Assembly (NCBI GenBank): GCA_037957365.1
Contig: JARHVA010000459.1
Location: 3,414,501 to 3,478,500, forward strand
Reading direction: 5' to 3'
DNA: 64,000 nucleotides
Source: Torreya grandis
Lineage: Eukaryota; Streptophyta; Pinopsida; Cupressales; Taxaceae
Shown here: positions 51,901-63,370 of the stretch, one piece after another
How the letters are laid out: every line of letters starts with the position of its first letter
How positions within the stretch are numbered: the first letter of the stretch is position 1
The notes under the pieces: model-generated
What the model was told of the DNA's origin: nothing
The model's database searches: none
What the model saw: only the letters and a program-made list of their open reading frames with translations
Made by a program: the position numbers and the translations under genes

Positions 51901-52599
51901 AATTAGTTCCTACTTAAAACAACCTTTCCTAAGAGATTGAAGGTTAAAAACCATGGGATCAATGTCATGATACATCTGACATATGCCAATGAGTCATTCA
52001 ATCAATATTTCATGGTAAGTTTGGGAACAATTCTAACCATGAATCAATATGAGGTACCTAATGGAAGAGAGAAAAATGGAAAGAGTTCTCAATTTGGGTC
52101 TAATTTAGTAAATTAGTAGTAAGATAACTCATGTTTTATGAATTACCAATGGTATTCAAGAAAAGATTCAATTCCTCTGGTGCAAACACAAGGGCCAAGA
52201 GAAAGGCAATCTAAGAGTTTCAAGCGGCTGGTAATGGTTCATCAATGCATGTTCAAACATCCCAAAGGGAAGGTATGTCTAATGTAGATATAAATGAATA
52301 AGTAGATTAGATAATTTTGAATTCTAATAGTTATTTCATACCTCAAAATTCTCAAGGTATAGGCAACATCATTTATACTAGTGGGCAAGCTAAGGTTAAT
52401 GGATATTTCACTAAATTGTAGAGAAGATGAATAAATATCATGTGAATATATAAATATGGGATACAATTAAAGTACATACACAAGTAGACCTACTCCAAGA
52501 AGAGTTGTCTAAACTTAGTTTGGCAACCAAGCAACCTAGTGGGAATGAAGAAACCTTGACAAACACATTAAAGCCTAATGAAGGGTAGTAAAAAAAGTT

Positions 52600-53073
52600 A
52601 AGAAAGTAGACAAACCTCATTCATTATATCTCTCTGTCATCACTGGAGATGATTTGGTTCCAAAATATTTGATTGATACTATATTAAGTACTTGTGTCAT
52701 GTCTAAGCAAGTAGATTATAAGTTGAACTTGAAGTATGAGCCTCATTCCAAAGGAGTGATACAACATGATGGATCAGCTACCAAGTTAATTGTCATAATA
52801 AAAAATTTCCAACTTGTTCTTCATGCTTTTCTTACTTTCACCATTTCTTAATATGTTGTGGTTATGGATGTGCCACCTCATTTTTCCCTTTATTTGTCAA
52901 GAGAGTTCACTACTAATATTGGAGGACACTTGACTTCAAATTTGTACTATATGGTATTTAGGACTATGTATGGTGCTAAGGTGTTAATCAAATCTCAACC
53001 TCTATCTCATTTTTATGTAGAACCATATGTGCATTATACATATAACATGAATTACAATATCAATGATGAATAA
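52600..53073 (+). pseudogene. E4 retropepsin-like protease
   Basis: Aspartic protease. The active-site region at about 52,655-52,700 reads LIDTILSTCVMSKQ, where the family has IDSGASSSVMPKQ: the Asp remains but S-G reads T-I. KLNLKYEPHSKGVIQHDGSA then follows. After a stop near 52,850 the frame continues VMDVPPHFSLYLSREFTTNI, GGHLTSNLYYMVFRTMYGAK and PLSHFYVEPYV, which matches E5 block by block. With its altered active site and a stop it is inactive. Confidence 0.85.
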
Positions 53074-54215
53074 GATCAACATAGTGATCAATAACCTCTA
53101 ACACTTCTTTATGGCATAGCTAAATTATACCTTGATAAATAGGGAGCTAAGTAGTAAGGATTTGAATAAATTGGTCTCAATACATACATACTCCATAAAT
53201 AGTATAATGAAGCTCTTACGATAGATTCTAATGACACTCTAAAGTAGGTTACATGGGGAAACTACATTTCACACATGGATGATAATGTTCATATCCCAGC
53301 TATGACAAAGCATGATAGTCTTAATGAGTAGTCAGTTTTGCTTGTGAATGAAGAGAACACTCATGATCATGGACTTCAAGAATATGTAGATGATATGTGG
53401 TAATAATTCAATGCCATAGTTTAAGAGTTCTGAGGAGGTAATATATTTTACAAATTTTCAAAAGGAATACAAACCTGATGATGAGGTCAATTAGGTACCT
53501 AATGAGCATAAGGAAGAGTGTCAGGTCTCTACCAAGTAATAGATAACTTTGATAGAATAGGTGGTGTTTGTTTAACAAGAAGGTAGCCTTGATGACTCCC
53601 AACAATAGACATATCTTGATTTAAATACATTTGAAGTTGGGAAGGCTTTCATGAATCCCAATGATAAGACTGAGGAGTGTCAAGTGAACATGATAGAATT
53701 TAAACAAGATTAAAGGTCAAAATATCATCTTGGAGAGATAGATGGAGTGTTCATTAGATTTATAAGTGACACGCTTGCTACTAGCAGAACCTCCAAAGAT
53801 GGGAAGTCATTTGAATATATCCATATGAAAGTTTTTATTGACAAGTATACATCATATGAGGGTTTGTTTTCATGGAGTAGTAGTGATGTTAGAAGAATTA
53901 TATTTTACCTTAGTTTAAGAAATTAAATAATTATATTTTTACTCAAATGTTTTAGGTCTTGTACATACTAGGATAGGTGTGTGTTTTCCTTTGAGTTGTT
54001 TGTGTGTTTTCCCTAAGTGATTAGAGAGCACAAGTATGGGTATTGGTGTCTTATTTTGTGTGTTTATTTCCTATTGTGTTTGGTGTGAGTTTGGATTCCT
54101 TTTAGAGGCTTTTAAATATAAATTGTAGTATATGGGTGACTCCATTTCCTGAGGATAGGAGATGGCAACTAGTCCTTAGCATAGTAGGCATACCACCCCC
54201 TACAAATCGTTAATA
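53074..54215 (+). other. E4 region between protease and 3' LTR
   Basis: Broken coding-like fragments continue to about 53,930 (for example EIDGVFIRFISDTL and FSWSSSDVRRIIFYL near 53,740-53,920) but match no polymerase domain I know. The last ~280 bases are non-coding. A purine-rich stretch, GAGGATAGGAGATGG (about 54,154-54,168), lies 48 bases before the LTR and may be a polypurine tract, though it is farther out than usual. Confidence 0.45.
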
Positions 54216-57200
54216 TGTTGACCAAATTTAACCTTAGGTAAAATTAAGTCAACCCGTTACATATTCAAAATTTTAATAAGGTATTATAGGTTTTAAATGA
54301 TCACCATGGTCCTAAGTGAAGTCTATTTAAACTTTGAAGGTCACATAATACGTTTTCACCTTGGTCACATTTGTCCATTTTCTCAATAACCTTTAATGCC
54401 ACCTTTTGGTCATTGTAAGAAGTTATATGTAAGTATCATTAAAATTACAAACATCAAGGCTTAAGATAACATAAAAAATGTTAGGTAATGTTAGAGTGTA
54501 GTTTTTAAACTAAAATGTTATAGTTCTAATGTAAGAATAAGAAGATCACTTATAAAAGGGGTAGTTTTAGATGTTGTATAGATTGAGATGACTCATCTAG
54601 AAAATGTGAAGTATTTAATAAGGTGTATTGAGATCCACATAGATAATTTATAGGCTCAAGTTTCTTCAATAGATCTAAAACTTCCAAAAACTAGTTTATA
54701 TCTCCTATCTCTCCCGTAGACATGTCAAGAAGGGTCAATAGTTTTTGGTTGGTACAGACAGGGTAAGAAGAGTTAAAATGAATGCAATTGGTGGATGTTA
54801 GGGGTACTTATATACTTAAATTTCATGTTAATAGTCTAAATATTTGTTTTATTTATTATTTTAACAATAATTAATATTATTATCACTTCTAAACTACCTA
54901 TGCATTCCCAATGGCTTAGTTTTCTCATCTAATTACATTGGTATGTGTAAACCAATTGGTATATATAGTCTTATAGAGCATGTTCATACTTTTCATGTTA
55001 ATTTAAAATAGTTTTAATGTGTGACCATGTAATATAGGAAATATCACTCTATTGTGCAAGAAGTGAGCACCATTGAAGCCTGAAGATAGTGTTTTGGTAG
55101 TGGAAATGTTCATTCTCCTATGAGTAGCTTTAGGTCAAAGGTAATATATTAGTTTTCACCACCTTATAGCATGGATTTTTCATATTTTCCATTATGTAAC
55201 TAGAGGTTGATTGAGATATGGTTCTAAGACACTAAGTAAAGACTAACTAGAGCCCTAATGTTCACAATCACCTACAGATATGTATGGATAATTATAGGAG
55301 TATCTAAAACCCAAGACATAGGTTGTGTGTAATCTAATGACTTGAATAAAGTTCTCAAGTCATTCAAGGTTTGTAAACATAGTTAAGACCAATTTAAGGA
55401 ACACCTATAGGTGAAGAATTGAAAAAGTTACAAAGAGGGAAGTTTACCTTAACTTCTATGAAAAAAGAATTTGTTCCATACAATGTCATCTTGTGGTATA
55501 GGTAAATGAGGTATGCGTAAGACTAAATGGCTTCATCTTTGTAACCTAGGCCCAAATGTAACATGTAAGCACAAGTGTAAGTTTTTATGTCAACGAAGAT
55601 GATGGTGAGTTATTTATAACTCAATAAAGTTTATAATGAAAACACTCAAAGAAATACATTGTTTAGAATCCAAATGAACCTAGAACTTGCAAGTGAGACC
55701 TAATAAATTGATGATAGAAGGATTGTAGCATAGTATAAAAGAATAAATGGATACATTCAGGTGTAAATTGACATTAGTAATCTTATAAGGGGAAAAAAGT
55801 ATTAATTAAAATGTTATAACATGTATCAACATCTAGAGGAGTCTCATATTTTCCTTAATGAACACCTATAATTTGAAGTGATGATTGCAAATTAGCCTAA
55901 GTAAATGGAGAATATAGAGTTTAGAAGTTTGAAAGAGGTGTAAGGTGAAAAGGACATGTTAAATACAATATCATAATTATTATATCACACTTAATGTGAG
56001 TTTCATAGGTAAATGAGACAAATAAAAAATGAACTGAATTAGGTTTTCAAGTCTCATACTCACTTAACTAAAACCCTATACAATCCTGATAGGCCTATAA
56101 CTAGTCTTGAGAGTTTGAGATGTTAAGGGATTTATAAGTGTGATGAAGACTTAAAATTTAATATATATGGTCCGAATGAGTTTTAATATACCTTGATGGT
56201 ATTATTTGGGTTATAATAAATATGTAAGTTCCCACTATTTTATCTCAAACTAGAGGTACTCCATAAATAATATAGCTACAGACCTAGTGCATCCATGGTG
56301 AAAGGATAAAGTGGAGAGTATTTAGTGAGCATAGTATGACTTATAGGGTTGAATTTTATGAAAAAAATGTTTTAGTAACACATAAAACCACTAGGAACAC
56401 TTAGAAGTGTCACATGCTTAGAAACATAGTTTATGCCTATTAGGCCTAAGAACTAGGCATAAATCATCAGGTGTCTAATATCATTCATATGATGATATGA
56501 TCTTATAAAGCCTCAAACTTAATATCTATTTTATTCATGGGAGAGTGGTGAAAGGATTGGAGATAATACCATTAATTATTTGAATTTTATAGATAATAAC
56601 TCAAATTGACCATTTTGCGGATAACTTAACTCAAAGCCTATTAGGCCTAAGAACTAGGCATAAATCATTAGGTGTATAATATCATTCATATGATGATATG
56701 ATCTTATAAATAAACTTAATATCCTTCCAAATTGACCATTTTCTGGCCTCAACTTACCTCAGGGGTACCCAAAATGCATAGTATGAGCTTCATAGACAAC
56801 TTCTTTCACTCATATTTGTAAATACAATGTGTATGGTGTCTCAAAAACTTAGAGATAATTTATGTGGCTATTTTAATTTAACTCAATGTAATTTTTTAAA
56901 GTTTTGAGGGCTTAACATTTATGAATCATTGTTAACAACCTAAATGAACTAAAACTCTTGTAAAACCCTCATAAGACTCTGATGAGATAAATATGAATAA
57001 AAATTCATCAAAAATGGGTCAATTAGATTGGAAAGTGATTTGGATATATTTTTCCCTCTCTTAATATCATTGAAACTCAATTATTTCATACTATCACTTG
57101 TACAAATAGGTCAAATTCTCTATTTTTTTCAAGTATTTATGTGATTTGAAGGTGAAGGGAATTGATAGGTAAAGGCCATTATGGAAGGTGTATTGAGATG

Positions 57201-57574
57201 TATTTAAACTCCTTAGACAAAATTATCACCTTATTTATGTATGAAAACCCATTTTTTAAATTTATGGTTGTAGATAGTCTTCAATAAGAGAGTGAGAAGG
57301 AAGGTGACTACCTAAGTTGAAGATGAGGTGTGTGATATTGAATCTTCTTGAGGCATATCTGATAGAATAGAAGAAAAATAGTTTTTGAAGATGTGTCTCA
57401 CATATTTAAAACAAAATTTATTGAACATTTTTAGGTCATCCTAGTGACAAGTGTGTGAATTGATGCCTTGGAGGTTAATGAGTGGCTGCAAGGAAGTGAA
57501 CAACAAGTGGCAAGGGGAAGGTCATCAGTTGCGGGGAGTTTAATGACTATCAAAATCTTGTTTCCATATTATCA
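54216..57574 (+). repeat. E4 3' LTR
   Basis: It starts TGTTGACCAAATTTAACC and ends CCATATTATCA, the TG...CA form. It is about 150 bases longer than the 5' LTR, mainly because of an internal duplication (see 56,437-56,730). Confidence 0.87.
56437..56730 (+). repeat. Internal duplication, about 195 bp, inside the E4 3' LTR
   Basis: The block GCCTATTAGGCCTAAGAACT...GATGATATGATCTTATAAA occurs at about 56,437-56,518 and again at about 56,636-56,711. It is followed each time by AACTTAATAT... and an AATTGACCATTTT stretch. The 5' LTR has one copy (near 48,744). Confidence 0.85.
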
Positions 57575-60400
57575 ATTTAGGCTAATGTTATAATTTTTTT
57601 CCTATCAACACCAAATTTCTACCTCTATTATCTAAAACTTTTATTGGAATGGTTAAATTTTGCCTTGTAGCTAGTCAGTTATGGTCTTGTTAACCCAAAG
57701 CCTGAAGTAAGAATAAGTGGAGAACCTGATTAATCAAAAGTACAAGTTTTTCATTTTAGGATTCTTTTTCACAAAGTGTTCATTCTTTCAAAGTTTTGGT
57801 TTTTAGGGATTTTATCTAAGTGTCAGGAATTGTTTCAGACATCTTGTCCGAAGTAATTTCCCCAAAGGATATCCGTCTGAAGGGATTGTTTCAGACATTT
57901 TGTTTGAAACAATTTTTTTGAAGGGCATTTCAATTTTTTTGAAGGGTCCATTGAATTTTTTTTTAAGGAATTCCTTCAAGATAAAATTTTGAGGAAATGA
58001 TCTTTTCAAAAATTTTGAAGGTATTTTTCTCGAGGAAAGGGACCATTTTCAAAAATCCAAAGGGTATTTTATAAAAGATCCGACAGTCCATTTTCAAAAA
58101 TTTGAAGGGTAATTTCCTTTCAAAAAGGGATCATTTCAAGGTTCCCAAAGGGAAATTTATAGAATCCAAGGGACCATTTATAATTTTTTGAAATGACATT
58201 TCAAACAAGCCAAGAGGACTTTACAGAAAGCTTGAATGAATTCTTTTGAAAAGATTGCTCGAATGATTTCTATAGGAGAAATTTAAAAATTTGAAGGGTT
58301 CTTTTCAAAAATTCTAAAGGGTCCAATTCAAAAGTAGAAAGTGCAATTTTCATGGTAAAAAGGTCACTTTCAAAACTATAAAGGGTCACATTCTCTTCAA
58401 AATTTTGAAGACCATTTCAAAAACTCTGAAGGGTACTTTTTGTGAGGAAATGGTCCATTTTAGAAAGTTGAAGGGTACTTTCCTTTCAAACAGGGCATTT
58501 TAAATAAATCCAAAGATAATTTTCAAGAATATAAAAGGGTATTTTTGGCAAAGTGGCCCAAAATAGATCTCCCAAAGACATGATTTCCTTTAGACATTTT
58601 ATCCATAGAAATTCTTCTAGGTAGAAAGTCTGTAAAAAATCCTGAAAGAAAAGTTTGAAAATAGATAAGCCATGGAAAAATTATCTGAAGGAAAAGATCA
58701 TCTCAAAGTGCCTAAAATAAATTTCAAAGAGAAAAGTCATGGAAAAATTTTCTATGGGAAAGGACTAAGAAGAAATCTTCAAGAAACAAAACTTTGAAAG
58801 AAATAGACAGAAGCAAAAAAATTAAAGAAAAATTATGAAGACCTTTGTCCATGAGAAAGGACAAAATAAATAGCCCAAAAGAAATATATACCAGACAATA
58901 ACCCAAAGGAATACATGTAGAAATTAATATCTCAAGATAAAAAGGTTGAATAATTTCAAGGAGCAAACATGAAGTTTTAAATTTTGCATATCTGATCTTA
59001 ATACAAAATTTCATGCATGCTTTAATTTTCAAATCCCCTTTTCATGCAAGTGGAGGCCATTTGGAGTTTATTTGTCTTGAGTTTGAGTTGGCCTTTTGTC
59101 AAAGTTTCATATCTATTCTAATTTATCTTTTTAATTAAAGTCTTTAAACATTTATAACTTGTTCAATCTAAAGTTCTTCACCTAAGGATTAGTGTAGCAT
59201 CATCTCATATAGGATGGAGTTACTTGGAGTTGACTAGACAAGGCTTATCATGCATCTTCCTTATTTTCCATGTAAAGAAAGACTTTATTTTTTTTCAACT
59301 GAACTTCCAAACATATCAAGTGGAGTTTATCTTAAAATATTTAACATAGCTTTCCATGCAAGAAGATGATTAGTCCAGGATGGGCCCACCATCCTTTTCT
59401 AATTCCAAAGAGATTTTTCATTCAAGACATAAGACAAAAGTATATTTTTGAAGGTTTTGTTATCTTTTGATAGCTCAAGTTGGACTTGTGTGATGTGGGA
59501 GCTGATCTCCTACCTAATTTTTAATTCCAATCTCTTGGCTTTTGTATGTTTTTACTATATAAGTTGGCTTTTCAACCATTTTGAAGGATCCCTCTTCAAA
59601 AAAAAATTCCAAACGTTGTCAAGATTGAGTTTTGTAACCTTTTTAGATAAATAAAAGGACTATTTTTAGATTCTAGGGGGCTGGTATAGTGTATTTATAT
59701 TAGTGATTTGCATATGTGATAGAATTTTCTTCCTTGTCAAGTCTTTATTCTTACCTAGTTACTAGTTGATCAGATTATGCAAGTCATGTTCTATGTTTGA
59801 TGTCTTTTGGTTAAAGTTATAGTGGATGTAAGTGGCTAGTTAGTGCCTTAAATTAGGCCTATTCCATCATTTTCCTTAAGCCTTAATCACTAGATAAAAA
59901 CCCTTTCATGAAATATTGATGCGTAGGTGTCAATTCAAGTTAAATATTCAATCTTTTCTTATCTAATCAATGTCTTAGAATCTCAAATTGAGTGGATGGA
60001 CCAAAATAAAAGTTTTTCACCATCATTAAATAGGATTTCCCTTAAGTTTTCTTTCTTACCTTTTCCTTCTTCTTTTTTCCCTAATAGTTTGTAGTGTAGA
60101 GTAGGGATCCTAATTGATACACCAAAGGGAGCTAGCCCTTAGAATCTAGAGATTAAATCCCTTGATTAGGCCACCTATAACATAGGATTGTTTCCATGTT
60201 TTAGAAGACTATGAAGGCCTCAAACTACCTTCAAAAGGATGTGAGTCTAATTGATAATATTTTTTGGAATGCCTGATGGGACACTTAATCCTTAAATATC
60301 TAAAGTTTAGAGCTAAGGAGAAGCATTTACAGTAGAGGAGAATATCTATTTTCATCACAATCTAAAGATTCTTCAAGTTGTAAAGTTCATAGCATTATTC
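57575..60400. other. Non-coding region upstream of E5 gag
   Basis: No gene recognised. It may contain the 5' LTR and leader of E5, judging by the ~1-kb leader of E4, but I see only one copy and cannot set LTR edges. A patch of degenerate short repeats lies at 57,800-58,560. Confidence 0.45.
57800..58560. repeat. Degenerate short repeats around a TTTCAAAAATTTGAAGGGT core
   Basis: At least eight imperfect copies of a motif close to CCATTTTCAAAAATTTGAAGGGT are irregularly spaced. Clear pairs are 58,043-58,065 and 58,088-58,110; others are near 58,290, 58,312, 58,375, 58,415 and 58,455. The copy at 58,093-58,106 is a perfect inverted repeat (TTCAAA-AA-TTTGAA). No open frame follows the repeat. 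Confidence 0.7.
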
Positions 60401-60419
60401 TGGTAATTCTTTCATGCTA

Positions 60420-61260
60420 GAAGTTATTACTAGGTCAACTAGAAAAGGTATTCCTTTTGAATTTATTGAGTTGTCTTCTACATAATATAAAATATCAAGG
60501 TTAGTAGGACAAACCCATATCCTCAAAAATAATATTTATTTCCTAGTTATCCTACTGTTCTAATCACTACAACCCCCACTATCCAAATTGCTATCATAAA
60601 CTAGGTGTTTGTTCCATTCAATAGAGGTATCCCACTAAATTTAGCCTAGTTTGATGAAATTTTAGTGTTTTCCCTCAAGATCATCCCACTCTTATTAGGA
60701 TAAAATCAAATAACCCCTATATAGCATATCCAAGATGTAGCTAATCTATATTCAGTCGATAATGTTGTTGAGAATAATGTTTCTACTAGATTTTTTGTTG
60801 CTTCGTTCGAAGGAAAAGCATTGTAGTGGTAGATAAACCTAAAAATTAACTCCATTTATACTTGGGATGAATTGAGTGTAGCCTTTGTTAAGAAATTTGA
60901 AGACAAATCTGATCATCTCTCTTTGGTTGAATAGTTAACTACCCTAAAGAGAGATCCTCAGGAGTTCATGTCTAATTTTAATCTTAGATTCCAAAAGACA
61001 AGGACTAGGATACCTATGTTGATTAGGCCATCCCCTAAATATGAATTCTTGTACTATTTGAAAGCCCTTAACTCTGACATTAGTGTCATGATATAGTCAG
61101 TGAATGGTACTACCTTACCAAATACTTATGAGGTTACAATAAGGGTAGATAATAGTTTGATACAAGATGGTAATCTTTCTCCAAGGATTCCAATTAATAT
61201 ATTCCTACAATTTAATTTTATATCAGCCCCACAAGTTCATAAAATTCCTTAAATTCTATC
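60420..61260 (+). pseudogene. E5 gag
   Basis: Gag in one main frame with several stops. Blocks: TRKGIPFEFIELSS (60,440); NVSTRFFVASFEGKALQW (60,775-60,830); YTWDELSVAFVKKFEDKSDH and LSLVE (60,860-60,930); PQEFMSNFNLRFQKTRTRIP (60,957-61,016); FLYYLKALNSDISVMI (61,050-61,095); TTLPNTYEVTIRVDNSLIQD (61,110-61,170). They match E4 and E1 in order. Most stops fall where Gln, Trp or Arg is expected. Confidence 0.87.
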
Positions 61261-62190
61261 CTTATCTTCTATTCCATCACCTCAAGCTTAAATTATAGCC
61301 CCTACTAGTCAAGCTAGTGAGATAGGAGAGTTGAAAGGCTTGTTACAATCCTTTATGAATTAAATAGTGAAATTTAAGAGACAACATTATCAAGTTAATA
61401 TGCCCCTATCATCAACAAAATTAGACCACCTATCAGCCCTTCAAATATCAAAGGCCTCCTTATCAAGGTTTTAGAGAGAATAAACCACCTTATCAAACAC
61501 AAGGAACCATAACTCTAGCTATGTCATATTCTACCCTTGATCCTAAAGCTACTTCTACTTTAATGTCCATTTTTCCCACCCCACCTCAAAACAACTTGAT
61601 GCAAGATTTAGGTTGGTAGTTCTCAAATCTCAATGATGTTCAAAACCAAGCTTTGGTATCACAAAACATCATTATGCCACAAATGACACAAGAAGAGTTT
61701 TATTTCAAAGGAGGTTAGTACCAAGATAAAAGTTTGGAATCATAATAAGAGACTCAATAAGTTCAATGTTAGTTTTATTCCATTAATGTAAATTGGCAAG
61801 TGGATGATCATGTTGCTTTTACTCAGGGTGTTGAAACTAACAGTACAAGTGGTCAAATTACAACTATAACTAGATCTGTAAGAAGATCCATTGATGATGT
61901 ATAAGAGGTTAAAAATACTTAAATTACTCCTAATGTTTTTTATATGAGTACAAAATAATATATTGCTACCCTACAACTCAAAAAATTATAATATAGATGT
62001 TAGTAAAGTTCATTGAATACCTCTAGTTTATGAGTAACTAGTACTTCAATAAGTGCAACCAAAGGTTGGTGGATCTTAGTTTAGTATAGTGGATTAGATG
62101 AAGAATTATAATATCAAAATTATCATTTGGGATTATCTTTCCATACTAGGATAAAAATATGTGCTCATCTAAGAGAGTTTAGATCTCATA
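61261..62190 (+). other. E5 gag-protease spacer
   Basis: Coding-like but poorly conserved, with many Gln, Pro and Ser codons (for example 61,320-61,500) and frequent stops. No domain or zinc knuckle recognised. Confidence 0.45.
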
Positions 62191-62815
62191 TTGTCTCCAA
62201 AACCATTTGAGAAAGAAGGTGTTGTCTTAATTAGTTTGGATCAGCCAACTAAGAAACAAGTAAATCAAGTAAATAATATGGTAAAGTTGGAAAAAACTGA
62301 GGCAAAAAACAATAAAATTCCTCATTTCTACCTTTCTTTGATATTGGTTGATACTTTGGTCCATAAATGTTGGTGGATAGTGGAACTAGTAGTACAGTTA
62401 TGCCTAAACAAACTGCAGATAAGCTCAACCTTATTTATTAATCAAACACTAAAGGGTTAATTAAATTGGATGAATCACCAAGAAATATGGTAGGAATCAT
62501 CAAATATCTAAAATTTATGTTTCATTCTTGTCCCAAAGTTACTATTCAACAAGATGTTATTGTGGTCGACTTGCATCCTTACTTTATTATGTGCCTTTCA
62601 AAGGACTTCACCTCAAAGATTGGGGGATATTTATTAGCTAATTGGAAATATTTTATTCTCATAACTAGGTATGGTACCAAGGTAAAGATTCATTCTAAAC
62701 CTATTTCACATTTTTATATGGAGCCATATATGCCAAGTGTTGTGAACACTAACTGTATCATCTCAAATGATGTACAGGAAACTAGTGGAGTAAAAATAGA
62801 TCACCTTTAGATGGA
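62191..62815 (+). pseudogene. E5 retropepsin-like protease with DSG motif preserved
   Basis: Aspartic protease. The first block (62,191-62,360) is Lys-rich and ends IPHFYLSLILVDTLVHK. After a one-base shift the frame reads VDSGTSSTVMPKQTADKLN, with the catalytic Asp codon at 62,376-62,378, so the DSG motif is intact. Then come TKGLIKLDESPRN, IIKYLKFMFHSCP, VVDLHPYFIMCLSKDFTSKI, GGYLLANW and PISHFYMEPYMP. A stop near 62,440 and the frameshift prevent a full product. It shows what E1 and E4 have lost. Confidence 0.87.
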
Positions 62816-62959
62816 GTTATATATTTGTTTATTGATTAGTGGGATTCAAATTTTAATTATCATGATCCTTATAAGATGATTGAAAAAGAAGGACTTGGTG
62901 TGTATTTCCTTCATGATAATTATGCACTAATTCTGGCCATAGTTAAGGATGATGAATCT

Positions 62960-63370
62960 AGTGAAGGTTTATGGCAATTATACTTTAATGGATCAAGGAA
63001 TAAACATGGTATCAGAGATAAAATTATGCTGGTTTCTCCAATAAATTATATATATTTCTCTTGTATTAATTTTTAGTTTGGTTATTCAAATAATGTTGCA
63101 GAGTATGAGGCACTAGTTCATGATTTGTAGTGGGCTAGGAAGATGAAAGTCAACACCTTGAAAGTTTTTTGTGATAGTGAAATTATAGTTCACCAAGTAA
63201 GAGGTTTAAATTCATGTAAGAATTTATTTCTTAAATCTTATGGGCATATAATATGGGACTTACTTGAATATTTATAGGATTTTAGCATTTAGGCAATACC
63301 CATAGGTGAGAATAAACATGCAGATAGGTTGGATACCATTGGGGCACAATTTAGTATCCCAACTGATATA
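62960..63370 (+). pseudogene. E5 archaeal-type RNase H upstream of RT
   Basis: The extra RNase H domain, the best preserved of the three. LWQLYFNGSRNKHG (62,968; FDGS motif with Asp read as Asn), then IMLVSPINYIYF; after a stop FGYSNNVAEYEALVHDL (catalytic Glu, near 63,100); TLKVFCDSEIIVHQVRGLNS (catalytic Asp, near 63,170); KSYGHIIWDLLEYL; and ENKHADRLDTIG (final Asp, near 63,320). It lies between protease and RT. Confidence 0.87.

Larger units (their letters stand above)
46515..57574 (+). mobile_element. E4: LTR retrotransposon with 3.2-3.4-kb LTRs, gag and protease only
   Basis: An 11.06-kb unit: LTR (46,515-49,722), internal part (49,723-54,215), LTR (54,216-57,574). Coding on the plus strand gives gag and protease of the same type as E5 and E1. 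The 4.5-kb internal part has no RNase H, RT or integrase. One 60-base LTR stretch compared by eye (46,562-46,621 with the matching part of LTR 2) has about 8 differences, and other stretches look more diverged, so the insertion is old. I found no target duplication. It sits against ORFX copy B of E3. It is either a non-autonomous family or an internally deleted relative of E5. Confidence 0.85.

Noticed and set aside
53384..53401. A YVDD-like string (EYVDDMW) after E4 protease, suggesting RT
   Set aside because: None of the other RT motifs (VDYR, LPFG, LNPKK) occurs around it, and it lies only ~300 bases after protease. Chance match.
58724..59032. Open minus-strand frame of 102 residues, hydrophobic, suggesting a membrane protein
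   Set aside because: Low-complexity AT-rich sequence with no homolog block or context; a Phe/Leu-rich frame is expected by chance here.
59682..59691. TGGTATAGTG as an initiator-Met primer-binding site of E5
   Set aside because: Only the first six bases match TGGTATCAGAGC, and no LTR end is recognisable before it.
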